A stretch of DNA of 64,000 bases from Allobosea sp. OK403 (GTDB lineage Bacteria > Pseudomonadota > Alphaproteobacteria > Rhizobiales > Beijerinckiaceae): positions 744,001 to 808,000 of the forward strand of contig NZ_FOQV01000002.1 of the NCBI RefSeq assembly GCF_900113835.1. The letters are read 5' to 3'. The translations under genes were made by a program, and so were the position numbers. Each line of letters opens with the position of its first letter. The stretch's first letter is position 1. Of this stretch, positions 23,454 to 32,092 are shown piece by piece. A model generated the notes under the pieces. That model had not been told where the DNA came from, did no database searches, and worked only from the letters and a program-made list of their open reading frames with translations.

Positions 23454-24371
23454 ATGAAGCGGATCGCGATTGCTGCACATGGTCTCCGTTCCCACGGAGT
23501 TGCCCGCCGCGGCAGTAGATCGATCCCGCTTCTGATTTCGCTGCTGGCGCCGGCTCTGGGTGCGTGCAGTCTCTCGCCCGTCGAGACGGCCGCGGTCTCC
23601 GCACCGACGACGAAGGAACCCACCGCCGCGCGCAAGCGCGCCGTCGCCCTGGCGAAGGCCGACCCCCGGGAAAAGGAATGCCTGGTTCGGGCAATGTATT
23701 TCGAATCGAACCGGTCGAGCGAGGCGGGCCTGCTCGGCGTCGGCACGGTCGTGATGAACCGGATCGAATCGCCGCGCTACCCTGAGACGATCTGCGGCGT
23801 GGTCGGAGCTCCGCGCCAGTTCGCCTCCGGCGTCCTGACGCGCCCGATGACGGAAAAGACCCTGCCGAAGATCGAGGCCATCGCCGAGGACATCCTCAAC
23901 GGCCGTCGCAATGAGACGATCGGACCGGCCAAGCATTTCCACACGGCCGGGCTGCGCTTCGGCTACACCAACATGCACTACATGACGGTCGCCGGCGGCA
24001 ACGCCTTCTACGTGAAGGGCGAGCGGCCCGAGCGGCGGCGCATCGAGGAGCCGGCATTCCAGGTGGCGGAAGCCGCCGTGCCCGCGCCTGTTGCAACGGC
24101 CTCGCCCGTCGCCTCCACCTCCTTCGCATCCGCGCCGCTGGCATTCGCGCCCAAGACGCCTGCGTTCGAGACACCCGCGTCCAAGACGCTCGCGCTCGAC
24201 ACCCCCGCCGTGATGCTGGTCAAGAATGTGCGGCTGCCGCCGGACCGTCCGCTCGATCTCGATCTGCCCAGGCTCAAGCGCGCCTTCGCCGCTCCTCCCA
24301 AGGTCGACCGGCGCCTGGCGGCGCTTATGCCGTCATCCTCCGAGATCAAGAGCAGTCTTTCGACGCGATAA
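23454..24371 (+). CDS. SleB-type cell wall hydrolase, probable lipoprotein
   Basis: A protein of 305 residues. The hydrophobic leader ends in LGAC (Cys38), a lipobox-like site. The hydrolase_2 (SleB) domain spans about 75-190 with the catalytic Glu in AMYFESN (E84) and family motifs VMNRIES and QFASG. A low-complexity Pro/Ala/Thr tail follows. It would cut peptidoglycan (lytic transglycosylase-like) in the periplasm. The ATG at 23454 follows CAGGAG; an upstream frame from 23382 lacks a good site. A CtrA-type box upstream suggests cell-cycle timing. Confidence 0.85.
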   Translation: MKRIAIAAHGLRSHGVARRGSRSIPLLISLLAPALGACSLSPVETAAVSAPTTKEPTAARKRAVALAKADPREKECLVRAMYFESNRSSEAGLLGVGTVVMNRIESPRYPETICGVVGAPRQFASGVLTRPMTEKTLPKIEAIAEDILNGRRNETIGPAKHFHTAGLRFGYTNMHYMTVAGGNAFYVKGERPERRRIEEPAFQVAEAAVPAPVATASPVASTSFASAPLAFAPKTPAFETPASKTLALDTPAVMLVKNVRLPPDRPLDLDLPRLKRAFAAPPKVDRRLAALMPSSSEIKSSLSTR

Positions 24372-24556
24372 GCGCCCGGCCTCTGGCCGGCGCGGATTTT
24401 GGGCAGGACACCAAGGGATTCCACGCGTCCATGAAAACCGGGCGCGCTCGCGCCGCGTTCTCGTCAGCCTAACGTCGAGGGGGACATCGCCGCGGCTCTG
24501 GCGCTATCTTCGCCGCAGTGCAACATTCAGATTGCTCTGCAATACGGGGAAACGCC

Positions 24557-26563
24557 ATGACCGCGACCAAGCCCGACGGCCAGCAGATGGCGCAGCGCGA
24601 CAACCCCACGCCACGCGACAAACCTTGGATCTTCCGCACCTATGCGGGCCATTCCGACGCCTCGGAATCCAACAAGCTCTATCGCAACAACCTCGCCAAG
24701 GGGCAGACCGGCCTCTCCGTCGCCTTCGACCTGCCGACGCAGACCGGCTACGACCCCGACCATGTGCTGGCGCGCGGCGAGGTCGGCAAGGTCGGCGTGC
24801 CCATCAGCCATCTCGGCGACATGCGGGCTCTCTTCGCCGATATTCCGCTCGCCCAGATGAACACCTCGATGACGATCAACGCGACGGCGGCCTGGCTGCT
24901 CTCGCTCTACATCGCGGTGGCCGACGAGCAGGGCGCAGCCCGTAATGCGCTGCAGGGCACGACCCAGAACGACCTCGTCAAGGAATACCTCTCGCGCGGC
25001 ACCTATGTCTTCCCGCCGCGCCCCTCGATGGCGCTCACCACCGACATCGTCGTGTTCACGGCTCGCGAATTGCCGAAATGGAACCCGACCAATGTCTGCT
25101 CCTACCATCTGCAGGAAGCCGGCGCCTCGCCGGTGCAGGAGCTCTCCTTCGCGCTGGCAACCGCGATCGCGCTGCTCGATTCGATCCGGGCGCGGCCGGA
25201 GGTCTCGGCCGAGGAGTTCCCCGAGGTCGTCGGGCGCATCTCCTTCTTCGTCAATGCCGGCATGCGCTTCGTCACCGAGCTCTGCAAGATGCGGGCTTTC
25301 GTCGAGCTCTGGGACGAGATCACGCTTGGCCGCTATGGCGTCGCGGATGAGGCGATGCGCCGCTTCCGCTATGGCGTGCAGGTCAATTCGCTGGGCCTGA
25401 CCGAGCCCCAGCCAGAGAATAATGTCTACCGTATCCTGATCGAGATGCTGGCGGTGACGCTTTCCAAGAAGGCGCGCGCCCGGGCCGTTCAGCTCCCGGC
25501 CTGGAACGAGGCGCTGGGATTACCGCGCCCCTTCGACCAGCAATGGTCGCTGCGCATGCAGCAGGTGCTGGCCTATGAGACCGACCTGCTCGAATTCGGC
25601 GACATCTTCGACGGCTCAACCGTGATCGACGCCAAGGTCGCCGATCTTAAGGCTGCCGCGCTCGAGGAGCTGGCCAAGATCGACGATATGGGCGGCGCGC
25701 TGGCGGCGATCGAAACCGGCTATATGAAGCAGGCGCTGGTCGAGAACGGTGCCCGCCGGATCGAGGCGATCGAGCGCGGCGAGCAGATCGTCATCGGCGT
25801 CAACAAATTCACCAATAGCGAGCCCTCCCCGCTCTCGGCCGGCGAAGGCAATGTCGTGACCGTGCCGGATTCGGTCGAGTTGGAGGCGGTCGGCCGGCTC
25901 AAGGCCTGGCGCTCGGCCCGCGACGCCAAGGCCGCGGAAACCGCGCTGGCGGAGCTGGCTTCCGCAGCGAAGGAAACACGCAATGTCATGCCCGCCTCGA
26001 TCGCCTGCGCCAAGGCCGGCGTCACCACCGGCGAATGGGCCCAGACGCTGCGCGAGATCTTTGGCGAATACCGCGCCCCGACAGGCGTCGACACGACCAA
26101 GCTCGGCGACGATGCGGGCCTCGCCACGGTCAAGGCAGCTGTCGCTCGAGCCACCGAAAAACTCGGCCGCCCGCCGCGCTTCCTCGTCGGCAAGCCGGGG
26201 CTCGACGGCCATTCCAATGGCGCCGAGCAGATCTCCGTGCGCGCTCGCGACGCAGGGATGGCGGTGAGCTATGGCGGCATCCGCCAGACGCCCGAGGAGA
26301 TCGTGGCGCAGGCCCAGGAGACCGACGCCGACATCATCGGCCTCTCGATCCTCTCAGGCTCGCATCTGCCGCTGGTGCGTGACGTGACGGCGCGCCTGCG
26401 CGTCGCGGGCATGACCACTCCTGTCGTGGTCGGCGGCATCATCCCGCCCGATGACGAGAACGCCCTGCGCAATATGGGGGTGGCGGCGGTCTACACGCCG
26501 AAGGATTTCGCGCTCGACGGCATTATCGCCGATGTCGCGGGGCTGGCGGCTAAGGGGCGGTAG
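24557..26563 (+). CDS. ecm: Ethylmalonyl-CoA mutase (adenosylcobalamin-dependent)
   Basis: A protein of 668 residues, the size of ethylmalonyl-CoA mutase (MeaA) rather than the longer methylmalonyl-CoA mutase. The N-terminal substrate barrel opens KPWIFRTYAGHSDASESN and has the LPTQTGYDPDH segment. The C-terminal B12 domain has DGHSNG (DxHxxG, about 550-555) with GLSILSGSH and VVVGGIIPP. It converts ethylmalonyl-CoA to methylsuccinyl-CoA in the ethylmalonyl-CoA pathway for acetyl-CoA assimilation, which replaces the glyoxylate shunt in many alphaproteobacteria. The ATG at 24557 follows GGGGAAA. No other pathway genes are adjacent. Confidence 0.9.
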   Translation: MTATKPDGQQMAQRDNPTPRDKPWIFRTYAGHSDASESNKLYRNNLAKGQTGLSVAFDLPTQTGYDPDHVLARGEVGKVGVPISHLGDMRALFADIPLAQMNTSMTINATAAWLLSLYIAVADEQGAARNALQGTTQNDLVKEYLSRGTYVFPPRPSMALTTDIVVFTARELPKWNPTNVCSYHLQEAGASPVQELSFALATAIALLDSIRARPEVSAEEFPEVVGRISFFVNAGMRFVTELCKMRAFVELWDEITLGRYGVADEAMRRFRYGVQVNSLGLTEPQPENNVYRILIEMLAVTLSKKARARAVQLPAWNEALGLPRPFDQQWSLRMQQVLAYETDLLEFGDIFDGSTVIDAKVADLKAAALEELAKIDDMGGALAAIETGYMKQALVENGARRIEAIERGEQIVIGVNKFTNSEPSPLSAGEGNVVTVPDSVELEAVGRLKAWRSARDAKAAETALAELASAAKETRNVMPASIACAKAGVTTGEWAQTLREIFGEYRAPTGVDTTKLGDDAGLATVKAAVARATEKLGRPPRFLVGKPGLDGHSNGAEQISVRARDAGMAVSYGGIRQTPEEIVAQAQETDADIIGLSILSGSHLPLVRDVTARLRVAGMTTPVVVGGIIPPDDENALRNMGVAAVYTPKDFALDGIIADVAGLAAKGR

Positions 26564-26570
26564 CCCGCTT

Positions 26571-26826
26571 GTCATTCCGGGGCTTCGCACAGCGAAGAAC
26601 CCGGAACCCACGATCGGGGGCGCCCTTTGCTCCAGCGTCATTCTCGCCCTTGTGGCGAGAATCCACGTCTTGAACACAGCACTCGCCGAAGGAAGACTTG
26701 GGCAGGAAGGAAGACGTGGGCAGGAAGGAAGACTTGGATGGTCGGCACAAGGCCGACCATGACGGGTTTTCCGTCTCGCCCTGTCGTGGGTTCCGGGTTC
26801 GGCCCTGCGGGCCGCCCCGGAATGAC
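26571..26826. repeat. Nested palindromic repeats: REP-like outer element split by an inner element
   Basis: Outer arms 26571-26613 and 26783-26826 (GTCATTCCGGGGC...GCCCCGGAATGAC, with CGGAACCCACGA matching TCGTGGGTTCCG) are complementary but separated by a second repeat at 26637-26765. The inner repeat has its own two hairpins (ATTCTCGCC/GGCGAGAAT and GGTCGGC/GCCGACC) and contains an 18-bp tandem repeat. It looks like one element inserted into another. Confidence 0.75.
26691..26734. repeat. 18-bp tandem repeat, about 2.5 copies
   Basis: Units GGAAGACTTGGGCAGGAA (26691), GGAAGACGTGGGCAGGAA (26709) and a third partial GGAAGACTTGG (26727) repeat every 18 bp inside the inner palindromic element. 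Confidence 0.9.
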
Positions 26827-26829
26827 AGG

Positions 26830-27444
26830 TCACACCATCCCCACCGTCTTCAATTGCTGATAGGCCTTCAGGATCTCCTGAAGCGTGCCTTCGCGCGAGC
26901 GGTCGCCGCCATTGGCGTCGGGGTGGAAGCGCTTCACCAGTTCCTTGTAGCGCGCCTTGATCGCGGCGGAATCGGCCGTGATGTCGAGATTGAGGGCCTC
27001 GAGCGCCTTCCGGGCGACGACGCCGACACGCGGCTCCGGATTGGCCGCCTCCTGGGCGCGCCGGGAGCCGAAGATGTTGAAGCCGTCCTGCACATCGGCC
27101 TCACCACCACCCGCCACGCGCCCGCGCTGCGCCATCCGCGCCGCTTTGGAGTTGACGCCGAGCTTCCAGGTCGGCCGATGGCCGATCTCTTCCTGCTTGG
27201 CGTAGGCGGCGAGCGCCTCGTCATCCATGCCGGCGAAATAATTATAGGTCGCGTTGTAGGCCTTCACATGCTCCATGCAGAACAGGAAGAACTTGCCCTC
27301 GCGGCCACGCCCCTGGGGCGCGCGGAATTCGCCCACCCGGGCACAGCCGGCATGGTCGCAGCGGGGCGCATCGGTTTCCTCGACCGCTTCCGCCTCGGAA
27401 GGGCCGATCCTGATACGGTCGAAAAGGCGTGAGTTGAAGTTCAT
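26830..27444 (-). CDS. J-domain (DnaJ-like) molecular co-chaperone
   Basis: A protein of 204 residues with the J domain at its C-terminus: helix II/III motif YKELVKRFHPDANGGD, HPD at about 174-176, then LQEILKAYQQLK. The N-terminal part has Cys/His residues (CDHAGC, FLFCMEH) that may bind metal. This layout is typical of the DnaJ-like protein encoded opposite bolA in Hyphomicrobiales. It would stimulate DnaK. The ATG at 27444 begins MNFNSRLF; the longer frame is implausible. It is divergent from bolA across a double-hairpin repeat. Confidence 0.9.
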   Translation of the reverse strand: MNFNSRLFDRIRIGPSEAEAVEETDAPRCDHAGCARVGEFRAPQGRGREGKFFLFCMEHVKAYNATYNYFAGMDDEALAAYAKQEEIGHRPTWKLGVNSKAARMAQRGRVAGGGEADVQDGFNIFGSRRAQEAANPEPRVGVVARKALEALNLDITADSAAIKARYKELVKRFHPDANGGDRSREGTLQEILKAYQQLKTVGMV

Positions 27445-27515
27445 GCTCGAATGGTTATGAGACGCGCAATCGGAACCGGCAAGTGCGGCGCAACATGCAC
27501 CAGCCGATCCCCCCA

Positions 27516-27638
27516 AGAGCAGGATGCGAAAAAGCGGGTACCGGTTTTTCGCATCCTGCTCTAACTCTTTGGTGAGAGACGGATTCAGATTTCAGATGGA
27601 ACCACTGCGTGATTCCATCTGAAATCTGAATCCGTCTC
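27516..27638. repeat. Composite double-hairpin repeat, copy 1
   Basis: Hairpin A (27516-27562): AGAGCAGGATGCGAAAAA paired with TTTTTCGCATCCTGCTCT. Hairpin B (27576-27638): GAGACGGATTCAGATTTCAG paired with its complement ending GAATCCGTCTC, with 25-bp arms. Near-identical copies lie at 38803-38928, 44313-44433 and 46543-46668. It occupies the gap between the J-domain gene and bolA. Confidence 0.92.
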
Positions 27639-27665
27639 TATGACGACCGGAAGAATGTCGCGATC

Positions 27666-27938
27666 ATGACCGCAATGGCTGAACGGATTACCAAGAAGCT
27701 GGAAAGCGCCTTGTCGCCGCAGCGCTTGAAGGTGATCGATGAATCGCACCAGCATCAGGGCCATGGGGGCTGGCGCGAAGGCGGCGAGACGCATTTCAGG
27801 GTTGATATCGTATCAGAAGCCTTTTCCGGCAAGAGCCGATTGGAGCGTCACCGCCTGGTCAACGCCGCGCTGGCGCAGGAACTGGCGGATGGCGTGCATG
27901 CGCTGGCGATCGTGGCGCGCGGTCCCGGCGAGGCGTGA
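27666..27938 (+). CDS. BolA family protein
   Basis: A protein of 90 residues. The BolA class II KH-like fold is seen in LSPQRLKVIDESHQHQGH, then THFRVDIVSEAFSGKSRLERHRLVNAAL with the conserved RH, and the terminal HALAIVARGP. BolA proteins work with monothiol glutaredoxins on Fe-S trafficking and with stress or envelope control. The invariant His is present. It starts 28 bp after the double-hairpin repeat and is divergent from the J-domain gene. Confidence 0.9.
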   Translation: MTAMAERITKKLESALSPQRLKVIDESHQHQGHGGWREGGETHFRVDIVSEAFSGKSRLERHRLVNAALAQELADGVHALAIVARGPGEA

Positions 27939-28027
27939 CACCGCCCTCTGGCCGCGCTTTCCGGGCGTGATCAACCTGGCCGACGGAAAATAGCTTCGAT
28001 AGCGCTTTAGCGCGACGCGCCTTGCCG

Positions 28028-28261
28028 TCACAGCTCGCCGCGCGTCATGGCCATGATTTCGTCCGTGCTCAGGCCCGGTCCGGCGCTGCCGCGCCATTTG
28101 TCGATCAGGCTCTCACTCGCCGCGTGCACAACCTTGAGCAGCACGACCCTGCCATCGGCCTCCATCCGGAAATCGACAGCGCTTCCCGGAACGATGCCAA
28201 GCCGATCGCGCACCGGCTTGGGGATCGTGACCTGCCCCTTGCTTGTGACAGTCGTCGCCAT
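28028..28261 (-). CDS. AbrB/MazE-type antitoxin-like DNA-binding protein (no toxin beside it)
   Basis: A protein of 77 residues with the swapped-hairpin AbrB domain: MATTVTSKGQVTIPKPVRDRLGI, GSAVDF, VVLLKV. The C-terminal 30 residues (SLIDKWRGSAGPGLSTDEIMAMTRGEL) look like the toxin-binding tail of VapB antitoxins. The expected PIN toxin gene should follow downstream at lower coordinates, but 27939-28027 holds none. It is an orphan antitoxin or a repressor. A perfect inverted repeat at 28272-28296 lies just upstream of the start. Confidence 0.85.
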   Translation of the reverse strand: MATTVTSKGQVTIPKPVRDRLGIVPGSAVDFRMEADGRVVLLKVVHAASESLIDKWRGSAGPGLSTDEIMAMTRGEL

Positions 28262-28271
28262 GGCAGCCTCC

Positions 28272-28296
28272 GTATTACCCCCCAAGAAGGTAATAC
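28272..28296. promoter_or_regulatory. Inverted-repeat operator of the AbrB-type gene
   Basis: GTATTACC (28272-28279) and GGTAATAC (28289-28296) are exact 8-bp complements with a 9-bp spacer, 11 bp upstream of the AbrB-type start codon, as expected for autorepression by an antitoxin dimer. Confidence 0.65.
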
Positions 28297-28337
28297 CTCG
28301 CCATCTCCCACACAAACCCGCGCCGGCTTGGGAGCTC

Positions 28338-29531
28338 TCAGCCCTCCGCCCGCTCCGGGGTGAACGCATAGATCACCGCCGCTCCCAGCAGCAGCGCCGC
28401 GAACCCCCAATGCAGGTTGGCGAAGGTCGTGGCCGCGTCGAAGCCTGAGGCGCGCTGCGTCGCGATGAACCAGCCCGAGCCGGACTGGAGCAGAGCCGCG
28501 CCCGAGATGAACAGGAAGTTCACCGCCGTCATGCCGCGCCCGAGCAGATGGGCAGGCAAGAAGATGCGCGCGTGCGCCATCAGGACCGCATAGGTGAAGC
28601 CGATCGCTCCGATCGCCGAGAACAGCACGACGGCCAGCGCGGCCGAGGAGGAGCCCGTCAGCGCCAGCAAGGCGAAGGCGACCGCCGTCGCGACCGTGCC
28701 CCAGAGCACCAGCGGCTTGACCCGGCCGAAAGCCTTTTCGAGCCCGCCATAAAGGAACGCGCCGCCAACCATCGCTAGCGCCATCGCGGTTGCGGCATTG
28801 CCGGCAGTGATGGCGTCGAAACCATGGACGTCGCCCATGAAGGGAGCAATCCACAAGCCCCGTGCCGTCGCCACGATGGCGTAGCCGATCAGGGTGATCG
28901 GCGCGAGCAGCCAGAGCGGCCGCAATCGCAGGATGCTGGCGAGCCCCTCGACTAGGCCCTCGGTCCTGCCGGACGCGCTTTCGGCCCGTGGCGGATCGCG
29001 CAGCAGCACCGCGGCCAGCAGCGTCGCGACCACGAAGCATACGGCCATCGCCAGCATCGCCGTCCGCCAGCCATAATGCGCCGAGGCCAGCGCCAGCGGT
29101 CCGGCCGCGACGAGATTGCCGAGCGAACCGAGGCCGATCAGCACAGAGGTCAGGAAGGCGAAGCGCGCCGGCTCCGCCGTCCGTGCGAACAGGAACAGCG
29201 AGGCCATGAAGATCGGCGCGCAGCCGATGCCGATCAGCGCCATGGCGAACGTCCCCGCCAGGGCATTGCTCGCCATGGCGAAGAGAAAGGCCCCGACCGA
29301 GCCGACCGCCATTGCAACCGTAACCGTTCGCCGCGGCCCAAGCCGGTCGAGCGCCCAGCCGATCGGGAATTGCGAGACGGCGAAGGCGATAAACCAGGCC
29401 GCGCCGAGCAAGCCGAGCTCGCGCGGCCCTATCCCTAAATCCGCCATCACCGGATTGGCGATGACGCTCAGGAACGACCGGTAGAAGATCGACAGGAAAT
29501 AGGCCGGCAGCAGTGCAAAGAAGACGGTCAC
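28338..29531 (-). CDS. Major facilitator superfamily transporter
   Basis: About 397 residues with twelve hydrophobic segments. The signature GWALDRLGPRRTVTVA (loop 2-3, DRxGRR-like) and the central basic loop (RDPPRAES) are typical of MFS secondary carriers. I use the GTG at 29531, 26 bp after the thiolase stop; the ATG at 29636 lies inside the thiolase gene. It probably shares a transcript with the thiolase and may import or export a related carboxylate. Substrate unknown. Confidence 0.85.
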   Translation of the reverse strand: MTVFFALLPAYFLSIFYRSFLSVIANPVMADLGIGPRELGLLGAAWFIAFAVSQFPIGWALDRLGPRRTVTVAMAVGSVGAFLFAMASNALAGTFAMALIGIGCAPIFMASLFLFARTAEPARFAFLTSVLIGLGSLGNLVAAGPLALASAHYGWRTAMLAMAVCFVVATLLAAVLLRDPPRAESASGRTEGLVEGLASILRLRPLWLLAPITLIGYAIVATARGLWIAPFMGDVHGFDAITAGNAATAMALAMVGGAFLYGGLEKAFGRVKPLVLWGTVATAVAFALLALTGSSSAALAVVLFSAIGAIGFTYAVLMAHARIFLPAHLLGRGMTAVNFLFISGAALLQSGSGWFIATQRASGFDAATTFANLHWGFAALLLGAAVIYAFTPERAEG

Positions 29532-29556
29532 AGGGCGAACCGGCGTATCGGCTGCG

Positions 29557-30726
29557 TCACTTGATCCGCTCGAGCACCGAGACGTAGTTGGCGACCGCCG
29601 CCCCGCCCATGTTGAAGATGCCGCCGAGCTTGGCATCCTGCACCTGCATACCCTCCGGCGCCTCGCCGACGAGCTGCATCGCGCTCAGCACATGCATGGA
29701 GACGCCGGTCGCGCCGATCGGATGGCCCTTGGCCTTGAGGCCACCGGAGACATTGACCGGCAGCTTGCCGTCCTTCTGGGTCCAGCCTTCCTTGATCGCG
29801 CGCGCGCCGTCGCCTTCCCGGGTCAGGCCCATCGCCTCGTATTCGATGAGCTCGGCGATGGTGAAGCAGTCATGCGTCTCGACGAAGGAGAGATCGTCGA
29901 GCGTGACGCCGGCCCGTGCCAACCCCTGCTTCCAGGCCAGGGTGCAGCCTTCGAACTTCAGGATGTCGCGCCGCGACAGCGGCAGGAAGTCCTGGACATG
30001 AGCCATGCCGCGGAAGCCGACCGCGCGGCGCATGCCCATCGCGGTCTCCGTATCGGCCAGCACGATGGCTGCCGCGCCGTCAGAGACCAGCGAACAATCC
30101 GTGCGCTTCAGCGGGCCGGCGACGTAGGGGTTCTTCTCGCTCTCCTCGCGGCAGAAGGCGTAGCCCAGATCCTTGCGCATCTGCGCATAAGGGTTGTCGA
30201 CGCCGTTCCTGTGGTTCTTGGCGGCGATCATCGCCAGCGCGTCCGACTGGTCGCCATGGCGCTGGAAATAGGCGGCGGCGATCTGGCCGAAGACGCCGGC
30301 AAAACCGCCGGTCGTCTCGCCCTCTTCCTTAAGATAGGAGGCCTTCAACAGGAACCTGCCGATATCGGCGGAGGGCGTCTTGGTCATCTGCTCGACACCG
30401 ACGACGAGCACGATCTTGGCATCGCCGGCCTTGATGGCGCGCGCGCCCTGATGCACAGCGGCGGAACCGGTGGCGCAGGCGTTCTCGACGCGGGTGGTCG
30501 GCTTGAAGCGCAGCGCCGGATCGGCCTGCAGCACGAGCGAAGCGGTGAAATCCTGCGCGGAGAAGCCGGCATTGTAGTGCCCGAGCACGATCTCATCGAC
30601 CTGGTCGGCCGTGATCCCGGCATCGATCAATGCGTCGGTGGCGACCCGCACGATCAGGCTTTCAATGGTCTCGGCATCCTGCTTGCCGAACGGCGTGTGG
30701 GCCCAACCGACGATCGCAGCGCTCAT
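29557..30726 (-). CDS. Thiolase family protein (acetyl-CoA acetyltransferase / SCP-x type)
   Basis: A protein of 389 residues. The nucleophilic Cys lies in ENACATGSAA (C84). The later motifs are the His in ETHDCFTIAELI and GHPIGATG, with the second catalytic region in GGIFNMGGAAVANYVSVLE. The NEA[CS]xG-like start and HDCF place it in the SCP-x/thiolase-like group rather than classical PhaA. It would cleave or form beta-ketoacyl-CoA. It is the first gene of a two-gene unit with the MFS transporter. Confidence 0.9.
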   Translation of the reverse strand: MSAAIVGWAHTPFGKQDAETIESLIVRVATDALIDAGITADQVDEIVLGHYNAGFSAQDFTASLVLQADPALRFKPTTRVENACATGSAAVHQGARAIKAGDAKIVLVVGVEQMTKTPSADIGRFLLKASYLKEEGETTGGFAGVFGQIAAAYFQRHGDQSDALAMIAAKNHRNGVDNPYAQMRKDLGYAFCREESEKNPYVAGPLKRTDCSLVSDGAAAIVLADTETAMGMRRAVGFRGMAHVQDFLPLSRRDILKFEGCTLAWKQGLARAGVTLDDLSFVETHDCFTIAELIEYEAMGLTREGDGARAIKEGWTQKDGKLPVNVSGGLKAKGHPIGATGVSMHVLSAMQLVGEAPEGMQVQDAKLGGIFNMGGAAVANYVSVLERIK

Positions 30727-30908
30727 GACGTTCTCTCCCTAAAGACCAGCTTTTCAGTCTAATTGCGCTTCGCAAGCGCACCCTGCAAGCCGGCAGAAGC
30801 GCATTTCTACCGTGCGCGGAAAGAGGGGCCACGATGCGGACCTTCAGACGGGTTTTCGAGGGAAGTGGGCACCGGTTCGCGTGAAGAAAACGCGTCAAAA
30901 TAAAGAGC

Positions 30909-30948
30909 TGGAGCAGTTTCCGATCCAATTGGATCGGAAACTGCTCCA
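30909..30948. repeat. Perfect 40-bp palindrome with no loop
   Basis: TGGAGCAGTTTCCGATCCAA followed immediately by its exact reverse complement. A decayed inverted relative is at 9780-9870. It lies in the gap between the thiolase and an EamA transporter (30727-30999), which holds no gene. The adjoining 30860-30908 (CGGTTCGCGTGAAGAAAACGCG) also matches the 9.8-kb copy. Confidence 0.92.
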
Positions 30949-30999
30949 GACGCGGGTTCTATCGTGCCATCGCCGATCGAAACCGGCTGTGGAAGCGCT

Positions 31000-31905
31000 T
31001 TAGGAAATCGCCAGCAACAGCAACGCGCCGACGCCGAGAACGATCAGCGCCATTCCCACCAGCTCGCGCCGGCTCGTGCCTTCCGCGAAGATGCGGCGCG
31101 AGGCGATCTGCGCCAGAGGCACCTCGATCAGCGCGAGCGTGCGCACATTCGCGGCGCTGGTCAGCGAGAAGCCGAGGAACCAGCATTGCGAGGCGGCAGC
31201 GCCCAGAAAGCCCGCCGAGAGCGAGCGGCGCCAGTTGCGCAGGCTCATGACCAGGGCCGGGCGGTTCGCGGCCAGCATGTAGAGCGTCAGCAGCACGGTC
31301 TGGAGCGTCAGGCCGAGCGCCAGGATCGTCGTGGCGCGGATGAAGAAGCCGCCCTCCGGCAAGGCCTGGATCGCGCCACGAAAGCCGATCGCCGACAGCG
31401 CGAAGAAGGCTCCCGACCCGATGCCGAGCACGGCCGGGCGCATGCCGGCGGCGGTCAGTTTCTGGCCGGGCTTCCAGGACACGACGATGACGCCGATCGT
31501 CGCGACGATGATCGCCGCGAATTTGCCCCAGCCGAGCGGATCGCCCAGCAGCAGCGCCCCGAAGATCGCCACCTGCACCGGCTCGGTCTTGGTGTAGGCG
31601 GTGGTCACGGCGAAGGAATGCGTGCGCATCGCCGCGAGCATCAGCGCGGTCGCGGCGATCTGCGCCAGCGCGCCGCCGAGCGCGAAGGCCAGCACCTTAC
31701 CGTCGATCGCCGGCGGCAAACGCTCCGTGACCAGGCAGACCAGGACCAGGAACAAGAGCGCGAAGGGCAGGCCGAACAGGAAACGCACCTGCGTTGCGCC
31801 GACGACGCCGATGATGTCGGTCAGCGAGCGCTGCGTCAGATTGCGCGCGGTCTGCAGGAGCGAGGCCGCGATCGTCGCGGGAATCCAGAGAAGGGCGAGG
31901 CTCAC
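31000..31905 (-). CDS. EamA/DMT family transporter
   Basis: About 301 residues with ten hydrophobic segments, in the two-EamA-repeat layout: first half LLWIPATIAASLLQTARN to GVIVVSWKPGQ, second half from MRPAVLGIGSGAFFALS. The family includes metabolite exporters and other drug/metabolite carriers. The start is the GTG at 31905 (VSLALLWIP); the extension upstream is not hydrophobic. It is divergent from the carboxypeptidase gene. Substrate unknown. Confidence 0.85.
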   Translation of the reverse strand: MSLALLWIPATIAASLLQTARNLTQRSLTDIIGVVGATQVRFLFGLPFALLFLVLVCLVTERLPPAIDGKVLAFALGGALAQIAATALMLAAMRTHSFAVTTAYTKTEPVQVAIFGALLLGDPLGWGKFAAIIVATIGVIVVSWKPGQKLTAAGMRPAVLGIGSGAFFALSAIGFRGAIQALPEGGFFIRATTILALGLTLQTVLLTLYMLAANRPALVMSLRNWRRSLSAGFLGAAASQCWFLGFSLTSAANVRTLALIEVPLAQIASRRIFAEGTSRRELVGMALIVLGVGALLLLAIS

Positions 31906-32092
31906 GCGGCGTAATCCATCACAAGGGCAGAGGCCTTTTGGACCCCAGGCCGCGACTAGGCAAATCGCTCCGCTCCGGGTAGGTATGCGTCTGCGGGCGG
32001 ACAAAAACGTCCGCCGTCTCGAAAATGCCGCACGCGTCGCGTTGAACCCGCCAGCTTCCGTCTCCGCGTCCCCACAGGTTCAAGACCGCACG

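Noticed and set aside
27516-27638. Composite hairpin as an ordinary terminator
   Set aside because: Other copies lie in 5' leaders and in both orientations, no U-tract follows, and the conserved sequence extends beyond the stems.
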